Below, piece by piece: positions 1-8,281 of a DNA stretch of 64,000 nt (positions within the stretch are counted from its first letter, which is position 1; every line of letters starts with the position of its first letter). The notes beneath the pieces were generated by a model that ran no database searches, was not told where the DNA came from, and saw only the letters and a program-made list of their open reading frames with translations. The DNA lies in NCBI RefSeq assembly GCF_030815415.1, contig NZ_JAUSWW010000001.1, positions 7,688,001 to 7,752,000 on the forward strand. The letters run 5' to 3'. A program made the translations under genes and the position numbers. Source of the DNA: Streptomyces canus. GTDB lineage: Bacteria > Actinomycetota > Actinomycetes > Streptomycetales > Streptomycetaceae.

Positions 1-109
1 ATCTGCTCAGTATGCGGCCCCACTCCAATTCGGCGGCGGACAGCGATCGAAGGCGCCGAGGTGGAGGCACGTTGGCGATGCCGAACCGCAGAAAGAGCGC
101 GGGAATGGG

Positions 110-244
110 CTCGTGTACGAGGGGAAGTCCATGGCCGGCCTCGTCGATCTCGTGGAGCGCGGGGAGATCGGGCGGGACTCCACCGTCCTGTACGCCCACC
201 TGGGCGGGCAGCCCGCGCTGAACGCCTACAGCGCGCTCTTCTGA
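110..244 (+). pseudogene. 3' fragment of 1-aminocyclopropane-1-carboxylate (ACC) deaminase
   Basis: About 44 codons ending at a TGA at 242-244 read as the C-terminus of PLP-dependent ACC deaminase, which splits ACC into 2-oxobutanoate and ammonia. The recognisable parts are VYEGKSMAGLVDLV and VLYAHLGGQPALNAY, hallmarks of the family's last helix and strand. Upstream of codon 110 the frame stays open to position 2, but its residues (including QRSKAPRWRHVGDAEPQ) do not fit the family, where an acidic-aspartate-proline stretch should precede VYEGKS. The gene therefore looks truncated and joined to foreign sequence near position 110. The left window edge prevents a firm verdict: an intact gene with a divergent insert cannot be excluded. 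Confidence 0.55.
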
Positions 245-332
245 GCCGCGACGGGCTGCGGTGGACCGGATCGGCGGACCGGATCGGCGGTCGGGTCCGG
301 CCGGGGGAGGACGCCGGCCGGACCCGTGACGA

Positions 333-1559
333 CTAAAGGGCCTGAGCGGCCGGCTTCACCATTCCGCGGACCGTGCGGGACTTCACGAAGTCGCCCATCG
401 CCGTCATCTCCCACTCGCCGGAGAACTGGCGGATCAGCTTGGCCATCATCACGCCGGTCTGGGCCTCGGCGCCGGTGAGGTCGAAGCGGACGAGTTCCTC
501 GCCGGTCGTGGCGTCCAGCAGCCGGCAGTAGGCCTTGGCGACCTCGGTGAACTTCTGCCCGGAGAAGGAGTTGACGGTGAAGACCAGTCCGCTGACCTCC
601 TGCGGCAGCCGTCCGAGGTCGACGGTGATGACCTCGTCGTCGCCGCCGCCCTCGCCGGTGAGGTTGTCGCCGGAGTGGCGGATGGCGCCGCCCACGATCT
701 GGAGTTTGCCGAAGTAGCAGCTGTCGACGTGGTTGCGCTGCGGGCCGTACGCGATGACCGAGGCGTCCAGGTCGATGTCCTTGCCGCGGTACGCCGGCTC
801 CCAGCCGAGGCCCATCTTGACCGAGGAGAGCAGGGGGCGGCCGCCCTTGACGAGGGACACCGTCTGGTTCTTCTGGAGGCTGACGCGGCCCTTGTCGAGG
901 TTGATCTTCCCCGCGCCGGGCGCGTGCGCGGGCGGCGGCGGGGTCGCCGGAGTGGTCATCGGCGGGGCGGGCGGGGTCACGGGGGTCTGGACGGTGGGCT
1001 GCGGCGGGGCGACGGGGGTGACGGGGGCGGCCGGCTGGGGCGGAGCCACGGGGGCCGGTTCCTCCACGCTCACGCCGAAGTCGGTGGCGATGCCGGCCAG
1101 GCCGTCGGCGTAGCCCTGGCCCACCGCGCGTGCCTTCCACGCGCCGTTGCGCAGGTAGATCTCCACGACCACCAGCGCGGTCTCGGCGGCGAGCTGCGGG
1201 GGAGTGAAGGTGGCCAGGACGGCGTTGTCGTCGGCGCTGCGGATCGTCGCCGTCGGTTCGACGCCCTGGAAGGTCTGGCCGGCGGCGTCCGGGCTGGCGG
1301 TCACGACGATCTTCTCGATGCCGGGCGGGAGCGCGGCGGTGTCGACGACGATCGCGTCCGGGGCGGTGCCGCCGCCGGAGCGGTACGTCACGCCCGGGCC
1401 GTTGGGCTGGTTGTAGAAGATGAAGTCGTCGTCGGAGCGCACCTTGCCGTCGGCGGTGAGCAGCAGGCCCGATACGTCGAGCCGCACCGGGGCGGCGACG
1501 TCCACCGTCACGCGCGCGGTGGAGAGAGGGATGTTCGAGCCGGGGGTCATAGCTGTCAT
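333..1559 (-). CDS. Tandem TerD-domain protein (tellurium/stress-response family)
   Basis: A 408-residue cytoplasmic protein with two TerD domains, roughly residues 1-165 and 217-405. A proline-rich linker of PxxPP-type repeats (about 168-215) separates them. TerD domains bind calcium; the acidic loop SDDDFIFYNQP (42-52) matches the first calcium site, and the second copy carries GGDDEVITVDL. TerD proteins are linked to tellurite and oxidative stress tolerance and to development in Streptomyces, usually in ter clusters. This one stands alone, with no other ter gene in view. An alternative start at the fourth codon (MTPGSN) is equally plausible, because neither site has a strong ribosome-binding sequence. 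The domain call is firm; the physiological role is inference. Confidence 0.9.
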   Translation of the reverse strand: MTAMTPGSNIPLSTARVTVDVAAPVRLDVSGLLLTADGKVRSDDDFIFYNQPNGPGVTYRSGGGTAPDAIVVDTAALPPGIEKIVVTASPDAAGQTFQGVEPTATIRSADDNAVLATFTPPQLAAETALVVVEIYLRNGAWKARAVGQGYADGLAGIATDFGVSVEEPAPVAPPQPAAPVTPVAPPQPTVQTPVTPPAPPMTTPATPPPPAHAPGAGKINLDKGRVSLQKNQTVSLVKGGRPLLSSVKMGLGWEPAYRGKDIDLDASVIAYGPQRNHVDSCYFGKLQIVGGAIRHSGDNLTGEGGGDDEVITVDLGRLPQEVSGLVFTVNSFSGQKFTEVAKAYCRLLDATTGEELVRFDLTGAEAQTGVMMAKLIRQFSGEWEMTAMGDFVKSRTVRGMVKPAAQAL

Positions 1560-1613
1560 GCCCGGTGAACGATCGAGCCCGCTTTGCCGTTCCCTTACCT
1601 GCGACCGATCGGG

Positions 1614-1838
1614 TCAGCGGCGGTTTCTGGGGTGGTTGCGGGCGGTGCGCTCATTTCCTCGCTTGTAGTTTCCGGTCCAGCGGGCCATCACGAGCTGGGG
1701 ATCGGAGGAGGACTCGACCTCGGCGAGGAACTGGGCGGCTCTGGGGCCGTGGAGGGTGGTGGCGGGGCGGTGGTGGTGGGTGATGTGGACGGTTCCGTTG
1801 GTGTGGGCCTCGTAATGGAATCCCTGGGGGCTTGGCAT
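1614..1838 (-). CDS. Small conserved Streptomyces protein of unknown function
   Basis: A 74-residue protein with a histidine-rich stretch (THHHRP, about residues 20-25) and a strongly basic tail (MARWTGNYKRGNERTARNHP). Similar small basic proteins are common in Streptomyces genomes and are annotated only as hypothetical. No signal peptide, membrane segment or catalytic motif is visible. The basic C-terminus could bind nucleic acid or ribosomes, but that is speculation. It ends 54 bases before the TerD gene start on the same strand and might be cotranscribed with it. Confidence 0.65.
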   Translation of the reverse strand: MPSPQGFHYEAHTNGTVHITHHHRPATTLHGPRAAQFLAEVESSSDPQLVMARWTGNYKRGNERTARNHPRNRR

Positions 1839-1884
1839 GCCGGGATGGTAGGGGGCCGGTGGGGGCGGGCCCCAACGGTTTTTC

Positions 1885-1985
1885 GCCCCCGCCGCCCCTA
1901 CCCGTCCCGTCCCTGGGGGCTGCGCCCCCAGACCCCCGCTGTCGGCCCTGAACGGGCCTCGTCCTCAAACGCCGGACGGGCTGAA
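1885..1985. repeat. Streptomyces intergenic repeat (GCCGGACGGGCTG family), copy 1
   Basis: Between the alcohol dehydrogenase and the small conserved gene lies a mosaic of short GC-rich hairpins: a GGGGGCTGCGCCCCC stem near 1915-1930 and the run GGCCTCGTCCTCAAACGCCGGACGGGCTG at about 1955-1983. The same string appears inverted near 62910-62940. Such units recur in many Streptomyces intergenic regions. It is noncoding and may act as a 3' processing or termination structure for the dehydrogenase operon. Confidence 0.7.
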
Positions 1986-2027
1986 AAACAAAGAACGGCA
2001 CGCCCCTGGGGCGGGGACGGGTAGGGG

Positions 2028-3017
2028 CTACGGCACCACCACGATCTTCCTGCCCACGCCCGCCGCGAACTGGCTCAGTGCCTCCGGGTACCGGTCCAGG
2101 GGGATGCGGTCGCTGATGAAGATCTCGGGGTCGAGGACGCCGTTCGCGAAGAGTTCCGCCGCGCGTTCGAAGCTGTGCAGGACCGCCATCGAGCCGGTGA
2201 TGGTGATCTCCTGGTTGTAGATGCGGTACGGGTCGATCGTGACGCGCGTCGCGTAGTCGGCCACGCCGAACTGGAGGAATGTGCCCGCCTTGGCCACCCG
2301 CTCCAGCCCGTCCTGGATCGCCGCCGCGTTGCCCGTCGCGTCGACGACCACGTCCCAGCCCTGCGGGCGCTCGAGCTCGTCCGCGTTCGCCGCCGAGGAC
2401 GAGACGCCCAGCCGGCGGGCCGTCTCCAGGCGGGCCGGGTTCACATCCACCACGTCCACGCTCGCCGCACCGGTCCGCTTCGCCAGCTCCAGCATCATCA
2501 GCCCCATGGTTCCGGAGCCGTAGATCAGGACGTGGGCGCCGAGGCGGGACCGCAGGACGTCGTAGCCGCGTACCGCGCACGACAGCGGTTCCACCAGGGC
2601 CGCGTCCTGCGTGCGGACATGTTCGGGCAGCTTCACGCAGTTCGCCACCGGGGCCACCGCGTACTGCGCCGCGCCTCCTGCCGTGGTCACACCGATCGCG
2701 GCCCACCGTGCGCAGAGGTTGTTGTGGCCCGTACGGCAGTACCGGCACTCGTAGCAGTACAGCGAGGGATCGACCGCTACCCGGTCGCCGACCGCGACCT
2801 CCGTGACCTGGGTACCCACCCCCACCACCTCGCCCGCGAACTCGTGCCCCGGCACGATCGGCAGCTTCGGCGCGAACTCGCCCTGGAGGATGTGCAGGTC
2901 GGTACCGCACAGACCGCACGCGGCGACCTCGACGACGACCTCGCGCGGACCCGGCGTCGGGTCCGGGACCTCGGCGACGACGGCACGGCCCACGGACTCG
3001 ATGACGGCGGCCTTCAT
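2028..3017 (-). CDS. Zinc-dependent medium-chain alcohol/polyol dehydrogenase
   Basis: A 329-residue MDR-family NAD(P)-dependent dehydrogenase. The catalytic zinc site is CGLCGTDLH (about residues 34-42) and GHEFAGEVVG (about 58-67). A structural zinc loop carries four cysteines (CYECRYCRTGHNNLC). The Rossmann signature GSGTMGLM lies mid-protein. The family oxidises sugars and polyols such as sorbitol or threitol. The ATG overlaps the stop of the upstream permease (ATGA at 3014-3017), so it is the last gene of a four-gene transport operon. It probably oxidises the imported polyol or sugar; the substrate cannot be read from the sequence. Confidence 0.88.
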   Translation of the reverse strand: MKAAVIESVGRAVVAEVPDPTPGPREVVVEVAACGLCGTDLHILQGEFAPKLPIVPGHEFAGEVVGVGTQVTEVAVGDRVAVDPSLYCYECRYCRTGHNNLCARWAAIGVTTAGGAAQYAVAPVANCVKLPEHVRTQDAALVEPLSCAVRGYDVLRSRLGAHVLIYGSGTMGLMMLELAKRTGAASVDVVDVNPARLETARRLGVSSSAANADELERPQGWDVVVDATGNAAAIQDGLERVAKAGTFLQFGVADYATRVTIDPYRIYNQEITITGSMAVLHSFERAAELFANGVLDPEIFISDRIPLDRYPEALSQFAAGVGRKIVVVP

Positions 3018-3850
3018 TTCACGGCTCCCAACGACAGACCCTGGACCAGCTTGTCCTGGGCGGCGAACCCCGCGGCGAGCACCGGCAGGGAGATGACGAG
3101 CGACGCGGCGCACACCTTCGCCAGGAACAGGCCCTGGCTGGTGATGAAGCCGGTCAGGAAGACGGGGGCGGTCTCCGCCACCACGCCGGTCAGGACCCTC
3201 GCGAACAGCAGCTCGTTCCAGCTGAAGATGAAGCAGATCAGCGCTGTCGCGGCGATTCCCGGGAGGGCGATCGGGGCGACCACGCGCGCCAGGATCGTCG
3301 GGAGCCGCGCGCCGTCCACCCTGGCCGCCTCGATGATCGCCACCGGCACCTCGGCCAGGAACGACTGCATCATCCAGACCGCGATCGGCAGGTTCATGGA
3401 GGTGTAGAGGATGACCAGCAGCCAGATGTTGTCGAGCATGTCCGTGTTCTTGGCGAACAGGTAGATGGGCAGCAGCCCCGCCACCACCGGCAGCATCTTC
3501 GTCGACAGGAAGAAGAACAGGACGTCCGTCCACTTCTTCACCGGGCGGATCGACAGCGCGTACGCCGCCGGGAGCGCCAGGAGCAGGACGAAGGCCGTCG
3601 ACGCCAGCGACGCCACCGTCGAGTTGATCAGCGAGGGCCAGGGGCTGGCGCCGCCGCCCGTACCGAAGAACTCGCGGTAGCCGTCCAGGGTGAGGGCGGC
3701 TCCGAAGGAGGGGGGATTCGTCGCCGCGTCCGTCTCCGAGTGGAAGGACGTCAGGGCCATCCATGCGATGGGGAGGAAGAACGCCACTCCCAGGAACCAG
3801 GCCAGCAGGCCCAGGCCAACGCCCTTACGGCGTACGGTCGTTGCACTCAT
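3014..3850 (-). CDS. Carbohydrate ABC transporter permease, MalG/CUT1 type
   Basis: A 278-residue inner-membrane permease with about six hydrophobic segments. The first is LGLLAWFLGVAFFLPIAWM near the N-terminus. The cytoplasmic EAA loop is present (IEAARVDGARLPTILARVVAPIALPG), where the ATPase docks. It pairs with the MalF-type permease upstream, overlapping it by four bases (ATGA), and with the lipoprotein before that. The set resembles polyol or sugar-alcohol importers, which agrees with the attached dehydrogenase. No ATP-binding subunit is encoded nearby, as is usual for Streptomyces CUT1 systems that share MsiK. Confidence 0.9.
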   Translation of the reverse strand: MSATTVRRKGVGLGLLAWFLGVAFFLPIAWMALTSFHSETDAATNPPSFGAALTLDGYREFFGTGGGASPWPSLINSTVASLASTAFVLLLALPAAYALSIRPVKKWTDVLFFFLSTKMLPVVAGLLPIYLFAKNTDMLDNIWLLVILYTSMNLPIAVWMMQSFLAEVPVAIIEAARVDGARLPTILARVVAPIALPGIAATALICFIFSWNELLFARVLTGVVAETAPVFLTGFITSQGLFLAKVCAASLVISLPVLAAGFAAQDKLVQGLSLGAVK

Positions 3851-4785
3851 GCCCGACCCGCCTCCTCACGGAACAGGGACGACACCACGCGCAGGGCGAA
3901 GGTCGCGATGATGATCGAGCCGATGACCACCAGGACGCCCGCGGCCGAGGCGAGGCCGTTCTCGTGGGCCTGGTAGAAGCTCTGGTAGACGGTGTAGGGG
4001 AGGTTGGCGGTGCCGAGGCCGCCCGACGTGATCGTGAAGATCGCGTCGAAGTTCTGGACGATGTAGATCGAGCCCAGCAGAGCGCCGAGTTCGAGGTAGC
4101 GGCGCAGGTGCGGGAGGGTCAGGTAGCGGAACATCTGCCACTCGCTGGCGCCGTCCACCTTCGCCGCCTCCATCTGCTGCTGGTCGCGGCTCTGCAGGCC
4201 GGCCAGCAGGATCAGCATCATGAACGGCGTCCACTGCCAGACGAGAGAAGCTTCGACGGCGAGCAGCGGGGTGGTGGAGATCCAGTCGGGCTGTGGGCCG
4301 CCCACATAGTGCAACAGCCCATTGAGCAGACCGTATTCAGGGTTGTAGAGCACATGCTTCCAGAGCAGTGCCGCGGCCACGGGGACCACCAGGAAGGGGG
4401 CGATGAGGAGGGTGCGGACCACGCCACGGCCCCGGAACTTCCGGTCGAGGAGCAGTGCCAGAGCCAGGCCGAGCACCAGGCTGACCAGCACCACGGTGGC
4501 CGTCAGCAGGACCGTCGTCCACACCGAGCGGCGCAGGGCCTCGTCGGTCAGGACCTGTTGGTAGTTGTCGAGGCCGGTGAAGTGCCGGGCCTTCGGGTAC
4601 AGGGCGTTCCAGTCGAAGAACGAGATCACCAGCGTGGCCACGAACGGGAGCTGGGTGACCACGATCATGAAGATCAGGGCGGGCAGGAGCGGGGCCCGGG
4701 TGGCCCAGTTGCGCAGACGGGCCGACGGCTGACGGGTGGTGCGTACGGGAGTGGCGGCTATCGGAGCCGTTGTCGTCGCTGTCAT
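3847..4785 (-). CDS. Carbohydrate ABC transporter permease, MalF/CUT1 type
   Basis: A 312-residue membrane protein with an N-terminal cytoplasmic stretch, a first membrane helix (LLPALIFMIVVTQLPFVATLVI) and further helices. The EAA loop is MEAAKVDGASEWQMFRYLTLP. The start is the ATG at 4783-4785, four bases into the end of the binding-protein gene (ATGA), so the genes are translationally coupled. It forms a heterodimeric channel with the MalG-type permease encoded next. Substrate assignment rests on the operon context and is open: a polyol or an oligosaccharide. Confidence 0.9.
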   Translation of the reverse strand: MTATTTAPIAATPVRTTRQPSARLRNWATRAPLLPALIFMIVVTQLPFVATLVISFFDWNALYPKARHFTGLDNYQQVLTDEALRRSVWTTVLLTATVVLVSLVLGLALALLLDRKFRGRGVVRTLLIAPFLVVPVAAALLWKHVLYNPEYGLLNGLLHYVGGPQPDWISTTPLLAVEASLVWQWTPFMMLILLAGLQSRDQQQMEAAKVDGASEWQMFRYLTLPHLRRYLELGALLGSIYIVQNFDAIFTITSGGLGTANLPYTVYQSFYQAHENGLASAAGVLVVIGSIIIATFALRVVSSLFREEAGRA

Positions 4786-6152
4786 CGTCCCTCGTACTCC
4801 TCGGAGATCTTCTCGGCGAGCCGCTGGGACTTCTTCAGCGCCGACTCGACGGACTGGCGTCCGGCGATGGCCGCGCTGATCTCCTGGGAGACCTTGGTGC
4901 CGAGATCGGTGAACTCGGGGATGCCGACGAACTGGATGCCGGGCGCGGGACGCGGCTGCACCCCCGGGTCGTTGGGCCGCGCGCCTTCGATGGCCTCCTT
5001 GGTCATCTCCTGGAAGGCGGCGGCCTCTTTGACGTACGCCGGATTCGTGTACGTCGACGCGCGCTTGCCGGCCGGGACGTTGGACCAGCCGATCTGGTCG
5101 CCGACCAGCTGTTCGTACTGTTTGCCGGAGGCCCAGGACACGAACTTCCAGGCCTTGTCGGGGTTGCGGGAGGCGTCCTGGATGCCCCAGGCCCAGGTGT
5201 AGAGCCAGCCGGAGGACTGCGTCTCCTCGACGGGGGCGGGGGCGTAGCCGATCTTGCCCTTGACGGGGGAGTCGTTCGCCTCCAGGGAGCCGGCGGCGCT
5301 CGTGGCGTCGTACCACATGGCGACCTTGCCCTGGGTCATGTTGTTCAGGCACTCGGCGAAGCCGGACTGCGGTGCTCCCGACTCGCCGTGCTCACGGACG
5401 AGGTCGACATAGAACTTGGTCGCCTTCTCCCACTCGGGGGAGTCGAGCCGGGCCTTCCAGTTCTGGTCGAACCAGGTGCCGCCGAAGGTGTTCACGACGG
5501 TCGTCAGGGGCGCCATCACCTCGCCCCAGCCCGGCAGTCCGCGCAGACAGATGCCCTTCATGCCGGACTCGGCGCCGTCCGCCTTCGCGGCCAGGTCGGC
5601 CACCTGGGTCCAGGTGGGGTGGGCCGGCATCGTCAGGCCCGCCTTCGCGAAGACGTCCTTGCGGTACATCAGGAAGGAGGACTCGCCGTAGAAGGGCTGG
5701 CCGTAGAGCTTGCCGTCGTCGCCGGTCAGGGACTGGCGCATCGGCTTGAGGACGTCCTGTTCGTCGTATGCCGGGTCCTTGGCGACGTAGGAGTCCATCT
5801 CGTGCAGCCAGCCGTTGCGGGCGTAGATCGGGATCTCGTAGTTGGAGAGGGTGGCGACGTCGTACTGGCCGGCCTGGTTGGCGAAGTCCTGGCTGATCTT
5901 GTCGCGGACGTCGTTCTCGGGCAGGACGGTGAAGTTGACCTTGATGCCGGTCTCTTCGGTGAAGCGGGGGGCGAGTTTCTGCAACTCGGTCATCTGGGGG
6001 TTGTTGACCATGAGGACGTTGATCGAGTCGCCGCCCGCCCCCGCCCCGCCGGCTCCGACCCAGCAGCCGGAGAGCAGCGGGGTGAGCAGCGTCCCTGCGG
6101 CGGCCAGGGCGAGCGTGGCTCGCGGTGGCCGTCGTCGGCTCTGGGTTCGCAT
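4782..6152 (-). CDS. Sugar-binding lipoprotein of the CUT1 ABC transporter
   Basis: A 456-residue extracellular solute-binding protein (family 1). The signal peptide ends in the lipobox LLSGC, with Cys30 the predicted lipid-modified residue after an Arg-rich start (RTQSRRRPPR). A Gly/Ala-rich flexible tether follows, then the bilobal fold beginning DSINVLMVNNPQMTELQKLA. It would capture the ligand outside the membrane and deliver it to the two coupled permeases. It is first in the four-gene operon and is preceded by a DeoR-type regulator gene on the same strand, 77 bases away, which probably controls it. Confidence 0.9.
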   Translation of the reverse strand: MRTQSRRRPPRATLALAAAGTLLTPLLSGCWVGAGGAGAGGDSINVLMVNNPQMTELQKLAPRFTEETGIKVNFTVLPENDVRDKISQDFANQAGQYDVATLSNYEIPIYARNGWLHEMDSYVAKDPAYDEQDVLKPMRQSLTGDDGKLYGQPFYGESSFLMYRKDVFAKAGLTMPAHPTWTQVADLAAKADGAESGMKGICLRGLPGWGEVMAPLTTVVNTFGGTWFDQNWKARLDSPEWEKATKFYVDLVREHGESGAPQSGFAECLNNMTQGKVAMWYDATSAAGSLEANDSPVKGKIGYAPAPVEETQSSGWLYTWAWGIQDASRNPDKAWKFVSWASGKQYEQLVGDQIGWSNVPAGKRASTYTNPAYVKEAAAFQEMTKEAIEGARPNDPGVQPRPAPGIQFVGIPEFTDLGTKVSQEISAAIAGRQSVESALKKSQRLAEKISEEYEGR

Positions 6153-6229
6153 GGATCGCTCCTGGACTTATGGGGAGATAAAGGGCACGGCAAGGTGTGG
6201 CGTGCCGTATTGAGCGGTGAGTTGGTTTT

Positions 6230-6997
6230 TCAGACGCGGATGACCTGGGGCCCGAGCAGTGAGTAGCGGTGGGCCTCGGACGTGGGGAGCAGGGTGCTCG
6301 TGACGATCGTCTCCAGCGCGCCGATCTCCGCGAACCGGCAGAAGCTGACCGCCCCGAACTTGGTGTGGACGCCCGCGAACACCGTGCGGCGCGCGGCCCG
6401 GATCGCCTGTGCCTTGACCTCGCTGACCGCGGGGTCGGGGGTGGTGAGGCCGTGTTCGCGGGAGATGCCGTTGGCGCCGATGTAGGCGAGGTCGAGGACG
6501 AAGCCGGCGAGCATCTTCGTCGTCCAGTGGTCGACGGTGGCCAGGGTGCCGGAGCGGACCCGGCCCCCGAGCAGCAGGACCGAGACGCTGTCCGCCTCGG
6601 CGAGGGCGCCCGCGACCGGGAGGGACGCGGTGACCACGGTCAGGGGACGGTCCCGGGGCAGGGCCTCGGCGATGAGCTGGGGGGTGAAGCCCTCGTCGAC
6701 GAAGACCGTCTCGGCGTCCCCGAGCAGTTCGGCCGCGGCGGTGGCGATGCGGCGCTTCTCGGGGACGTGGCTGGTGGCGCGGAAGGCGAGCGTCGTCTCG
6801 AAGCCGGCACTCTCCACGGGGTAGGCGCCGCCGTGGGTGCGGCGGATCAGGCCGTGGTCCTCCAGGGCGCGGAGGTCTCGGCGGACGGTTTCCTTTGCCA
6901 CGCCGAGTTGGGTGGCGAGGGTGTTGACGTCCACGGCGCCTGTGGTGCGGGCGGCCTGCACGATGTGCCGCTGGCGGTCCTCTGCGGTGCCGGTCAT
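6230..6997 (-). CDS. DeoR-family transcriptional regulator of the adjacent sugar/polyol operon
   Basis: A 255-residue repressor. The N-terminal winged helix includes the family signature VAKETVRRDLRALEDHGLIRRTHGG (about residues 33-57). The C-terminal DeoR sensor domain (about 75-235) includes VFVDEGFTPQLIAEAL, LLLGGRVRSGT and YIGANGIS, where sugar phosphates bind in this family. It lies directly upstream of the transporter and dehydrogenase genes on the same strand and most likely represses them until a phosphorylated or free substrate appears. A short hairpin (GGCACG...CGTGCC, near 6183-6205) sits between it and the binding protein and may be an operator or attenuator. Confidence 0.88.
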   Translation of the reverse strand: MTGTAEDRQRHIVQAARTTGAVDVNTLATQLGVAKETVRRDLRALEDHGLIRRTHGGAYPVESAGFETTLAFRATSHVPEKRRIATAAAELLGDAETVFVDEGFTPQLIAEALPRDRPLTVVTASLPVAGALAEADSVSVLLLGGRVRSGTLATVDHWTTKMLAGFVLDLAYIGANGISREHGLTTPDPAVSEVKAQAIRAARRTVFAGVHTKFGAVSFCRFAEIGALETIVTSTLLPTSEAHRYSLLGPQVIRV

Positions 6998-7163
6998 GTC
7001 GTCACCCGCCTTCCCCGGTGGTGCTGCCCGTTCGGGCCCTATGGAGGAAGTTCTACAGCGGGTGGGTGGCGGTGACCAGGTCTGTTACGGCGGCGATAGT
7101 GACCGGGTGTGCCCGTTCGGGCGGAGCGGGCCCACGAGCTCGGAGGGTGCGGCTGGGTGGCGG

Positions 7164-7207
7164 CCGCGGGCTCGTCGTGGCTGGTCGCGCAGTTCCCCGC
7201 GCCCCTT
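7164..7207 (+). repeat. CGCGCAGTTCCCCGCGCCCCT-type intergenic repeat, copy 1
   Basis: The string GGGCTCGTCGTGG, then CTGGTCGCGCAGTTCCCCG and CGCCCC, occurs here. Close copies lie at 26938-26966 and 49692-49738, all in the same orientation. It is a common dispersed Streptomyces intergenic sequence with a small self-complementary core (GGGGCGCGGGGAA on the other strand). Its function is unknown. Confidence 0.75.
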
Positions 7208-7260
7208 GGGTGGCGCCGGCGTGCCACGTCGATCGCCGCCGCCCTTGCCCGGATACGCCT

Positions 7261-7289
7261 GCGGGCGGGCCCGTTCGGTGCCCGCCCGC
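7261..7289 (-). terminator. Factor-independent terminator hairpin downstream of udh
   Basis: A perfect 10-bp stem, GCGGGCGGGC (7261-7270) with GCCCGCCCGC (7280-7289), encloses a 9-base loop. It begins 15 bases past the udh stop codon on the minus strand. No T-run follows, as is common for Streptomyces terminators. Confidence 0.7.
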
Positions 7290-7303
7290 CTCGGAAGTGC
7301 GAC

Positions 7304-8113
7304 TTAATACGGCCAGATCGGCGGGTCGCTCACGAAGTGGCCGCCCAGGTAGGCGTGGGCGATGTTCTCCGGGTCGAGATCGCCCTGCTCGGCGATGATC
7401 TTCTCGGCGTACTGCTCGGAGTCGTCCTGGGGGTCGTAGCCGATCGCCCGGGCGGTGCTGAGGTCCCACCACAGGCGGGTGTTGGCGGAGGAGCCGTAGA
7501 CGACGGTGTGCTGGACGTTCTCGGCGGTCAGGGCCGCGTGGAAGAGGCGGGCGCCGTCGGCCGGGCTCATCCACACCGAGAGCATGCGGACGCTGCTGGG
7601 CTCGGGGAAGCAGGAGCCGATGCGTACCGACACGGTCTCCAGGGCGTGCTTGTCCCAGTAGAACTGGGCGAGGTCCTCGCCGAAGGACTTGGACAGGCCG
7701 TAGAAGGTGTCCGGGCGGTGGGGGGTGTCGATCGGGATCAGGGGGGCGTCGCCCTGGGGACGGGGGGTGAAGCCCACCGCGTGGTTGGAGGAGGCGAAGA
7801 CGATCCTCGGTACGCCCTCCTCGCGGGCGGCCTCGTACAGGTTGTAGGTGCCCTCGATGTTCGCCCGGAGGATTTTCTCGAAGGAGGCTTCCAGGGAGAT
7901 GCCCGCGAGGTGGATGATCGCGTCGACGCCCCGGACTGCCTCGCGCACGGCGTCCTTGTCGGCGAGGTCCGCGACGATCGCGTCCGGTTCGCCCTCGATG
8001 GGGAGCAGGTCGAGGAGGCGCAGCTCGTAGCCGTACCCGGGAAGCAGGTCCCGCATCAGGGTGCCGAGCCCGCCGGCGGCGCCGGTGAGCAGAACGGTGC
8101 GGGGCGTTGCCAT
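7304..8113 (-). CDS. udh: Uronate dehydrogenase
   Basis: A 269-residue extended short-chain dehydrogenase that oxidises D-galacturonate or D-glucuronate with NAD+ to the aldarolactone, the first step of oxidative uronate catabolism. The nucleotide-binding motif is GAAGGLG (11-17). The active-site pair is Tyr138 and Lys142 in FYGLSKSFGEDLAQF. Strings such as RIVFASSNHAVG, VRIGSCFPEPSSVRMLS and WWDLS match the Udh family closely, which separates it from general epimerases. It is divergent from the keto-deoxyglucarate dehydratase gene, sharing a 168-base promoter region. Together with the 48.1-kb semialdehyde dehydrogenase it forms the route galacturonate to 2-oxoglutarate. A GGAG ribosome-binding site precedes the ATG. 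Confidence 0.88.
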   Translation of the reverse strand: MATPRTVLLTGAAGGLGTLMRDLLPGYGYELRLLDLLPIEGEPDAIVADLADKDAVREAVRGVDAIIHLAGISLEASFEKILRANIEGTYNLYEAAREEGVPRIVFASSNHAVGFTPRPQGDAPLIPIDTPHRPDTFYGLSKSFGEDLAQFYWDKHALETVSVRIGSCFPEPSSVRMLSVWMSPADGARLFHAALTAENVQHTVVYGSSANTRLWWDLSTARAIGYDPQDDSEQYAEKIIAEQGDLDPENIAHAYLGGHFVSDPPIWPY

Positions 8114-8281
8114 CCTCGGTTCTCCTTGAGTCGACGACCGTAAGACTGCTCAGTATTCACATTCGTGGACAAGTTAAGGATCATCACCACTCCTCGTCAA
8201 GGGTGGCGCTACGCACGTTCAGAAATGTAAACTCTGATCAGAATCCCGCACACCTCTGTTCATCGACCCCAGGGAGAGCCC
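8114..8281. promoter_or_regulatory. Divergent promoter region of udh and kdgD
   Basis: The 168 bases between the divergent udh and kdgD starts are AT-richer than their surroundings. They contain CTGCTCAGTATTCACATTCGTG near 8144 and GTTCAGAAATGTAAAC near 8219. Both resemble degenerate dyads and could hold GntR- or IclR-type operators. No exact palindrome longer than about six bases per arm is visible, so the control site is not assigned. Confidence 0.5.

Larger units (their letters stand above)
6998..7303. other. Noncoding gap between DeoR and uronate dehydrogenase
   Basis: This 306-base gap holds the promoter side of the DeoR gene, one copy of the CGCGCAGTTCCCCGCGCCCCT repeat and the terminator of the uronate dehydrogenase gene. 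I find no supported coding sequence in it. Confidence 0.6.

Noticed and set aside
7040..7230. Small minus-strand gene covering the CGCGCAGTTCCCCGCG repeat
   Set aside because: The frame exists only because of the repeat and matching frames appear at its other copies; no ribosome-binding site or domain.
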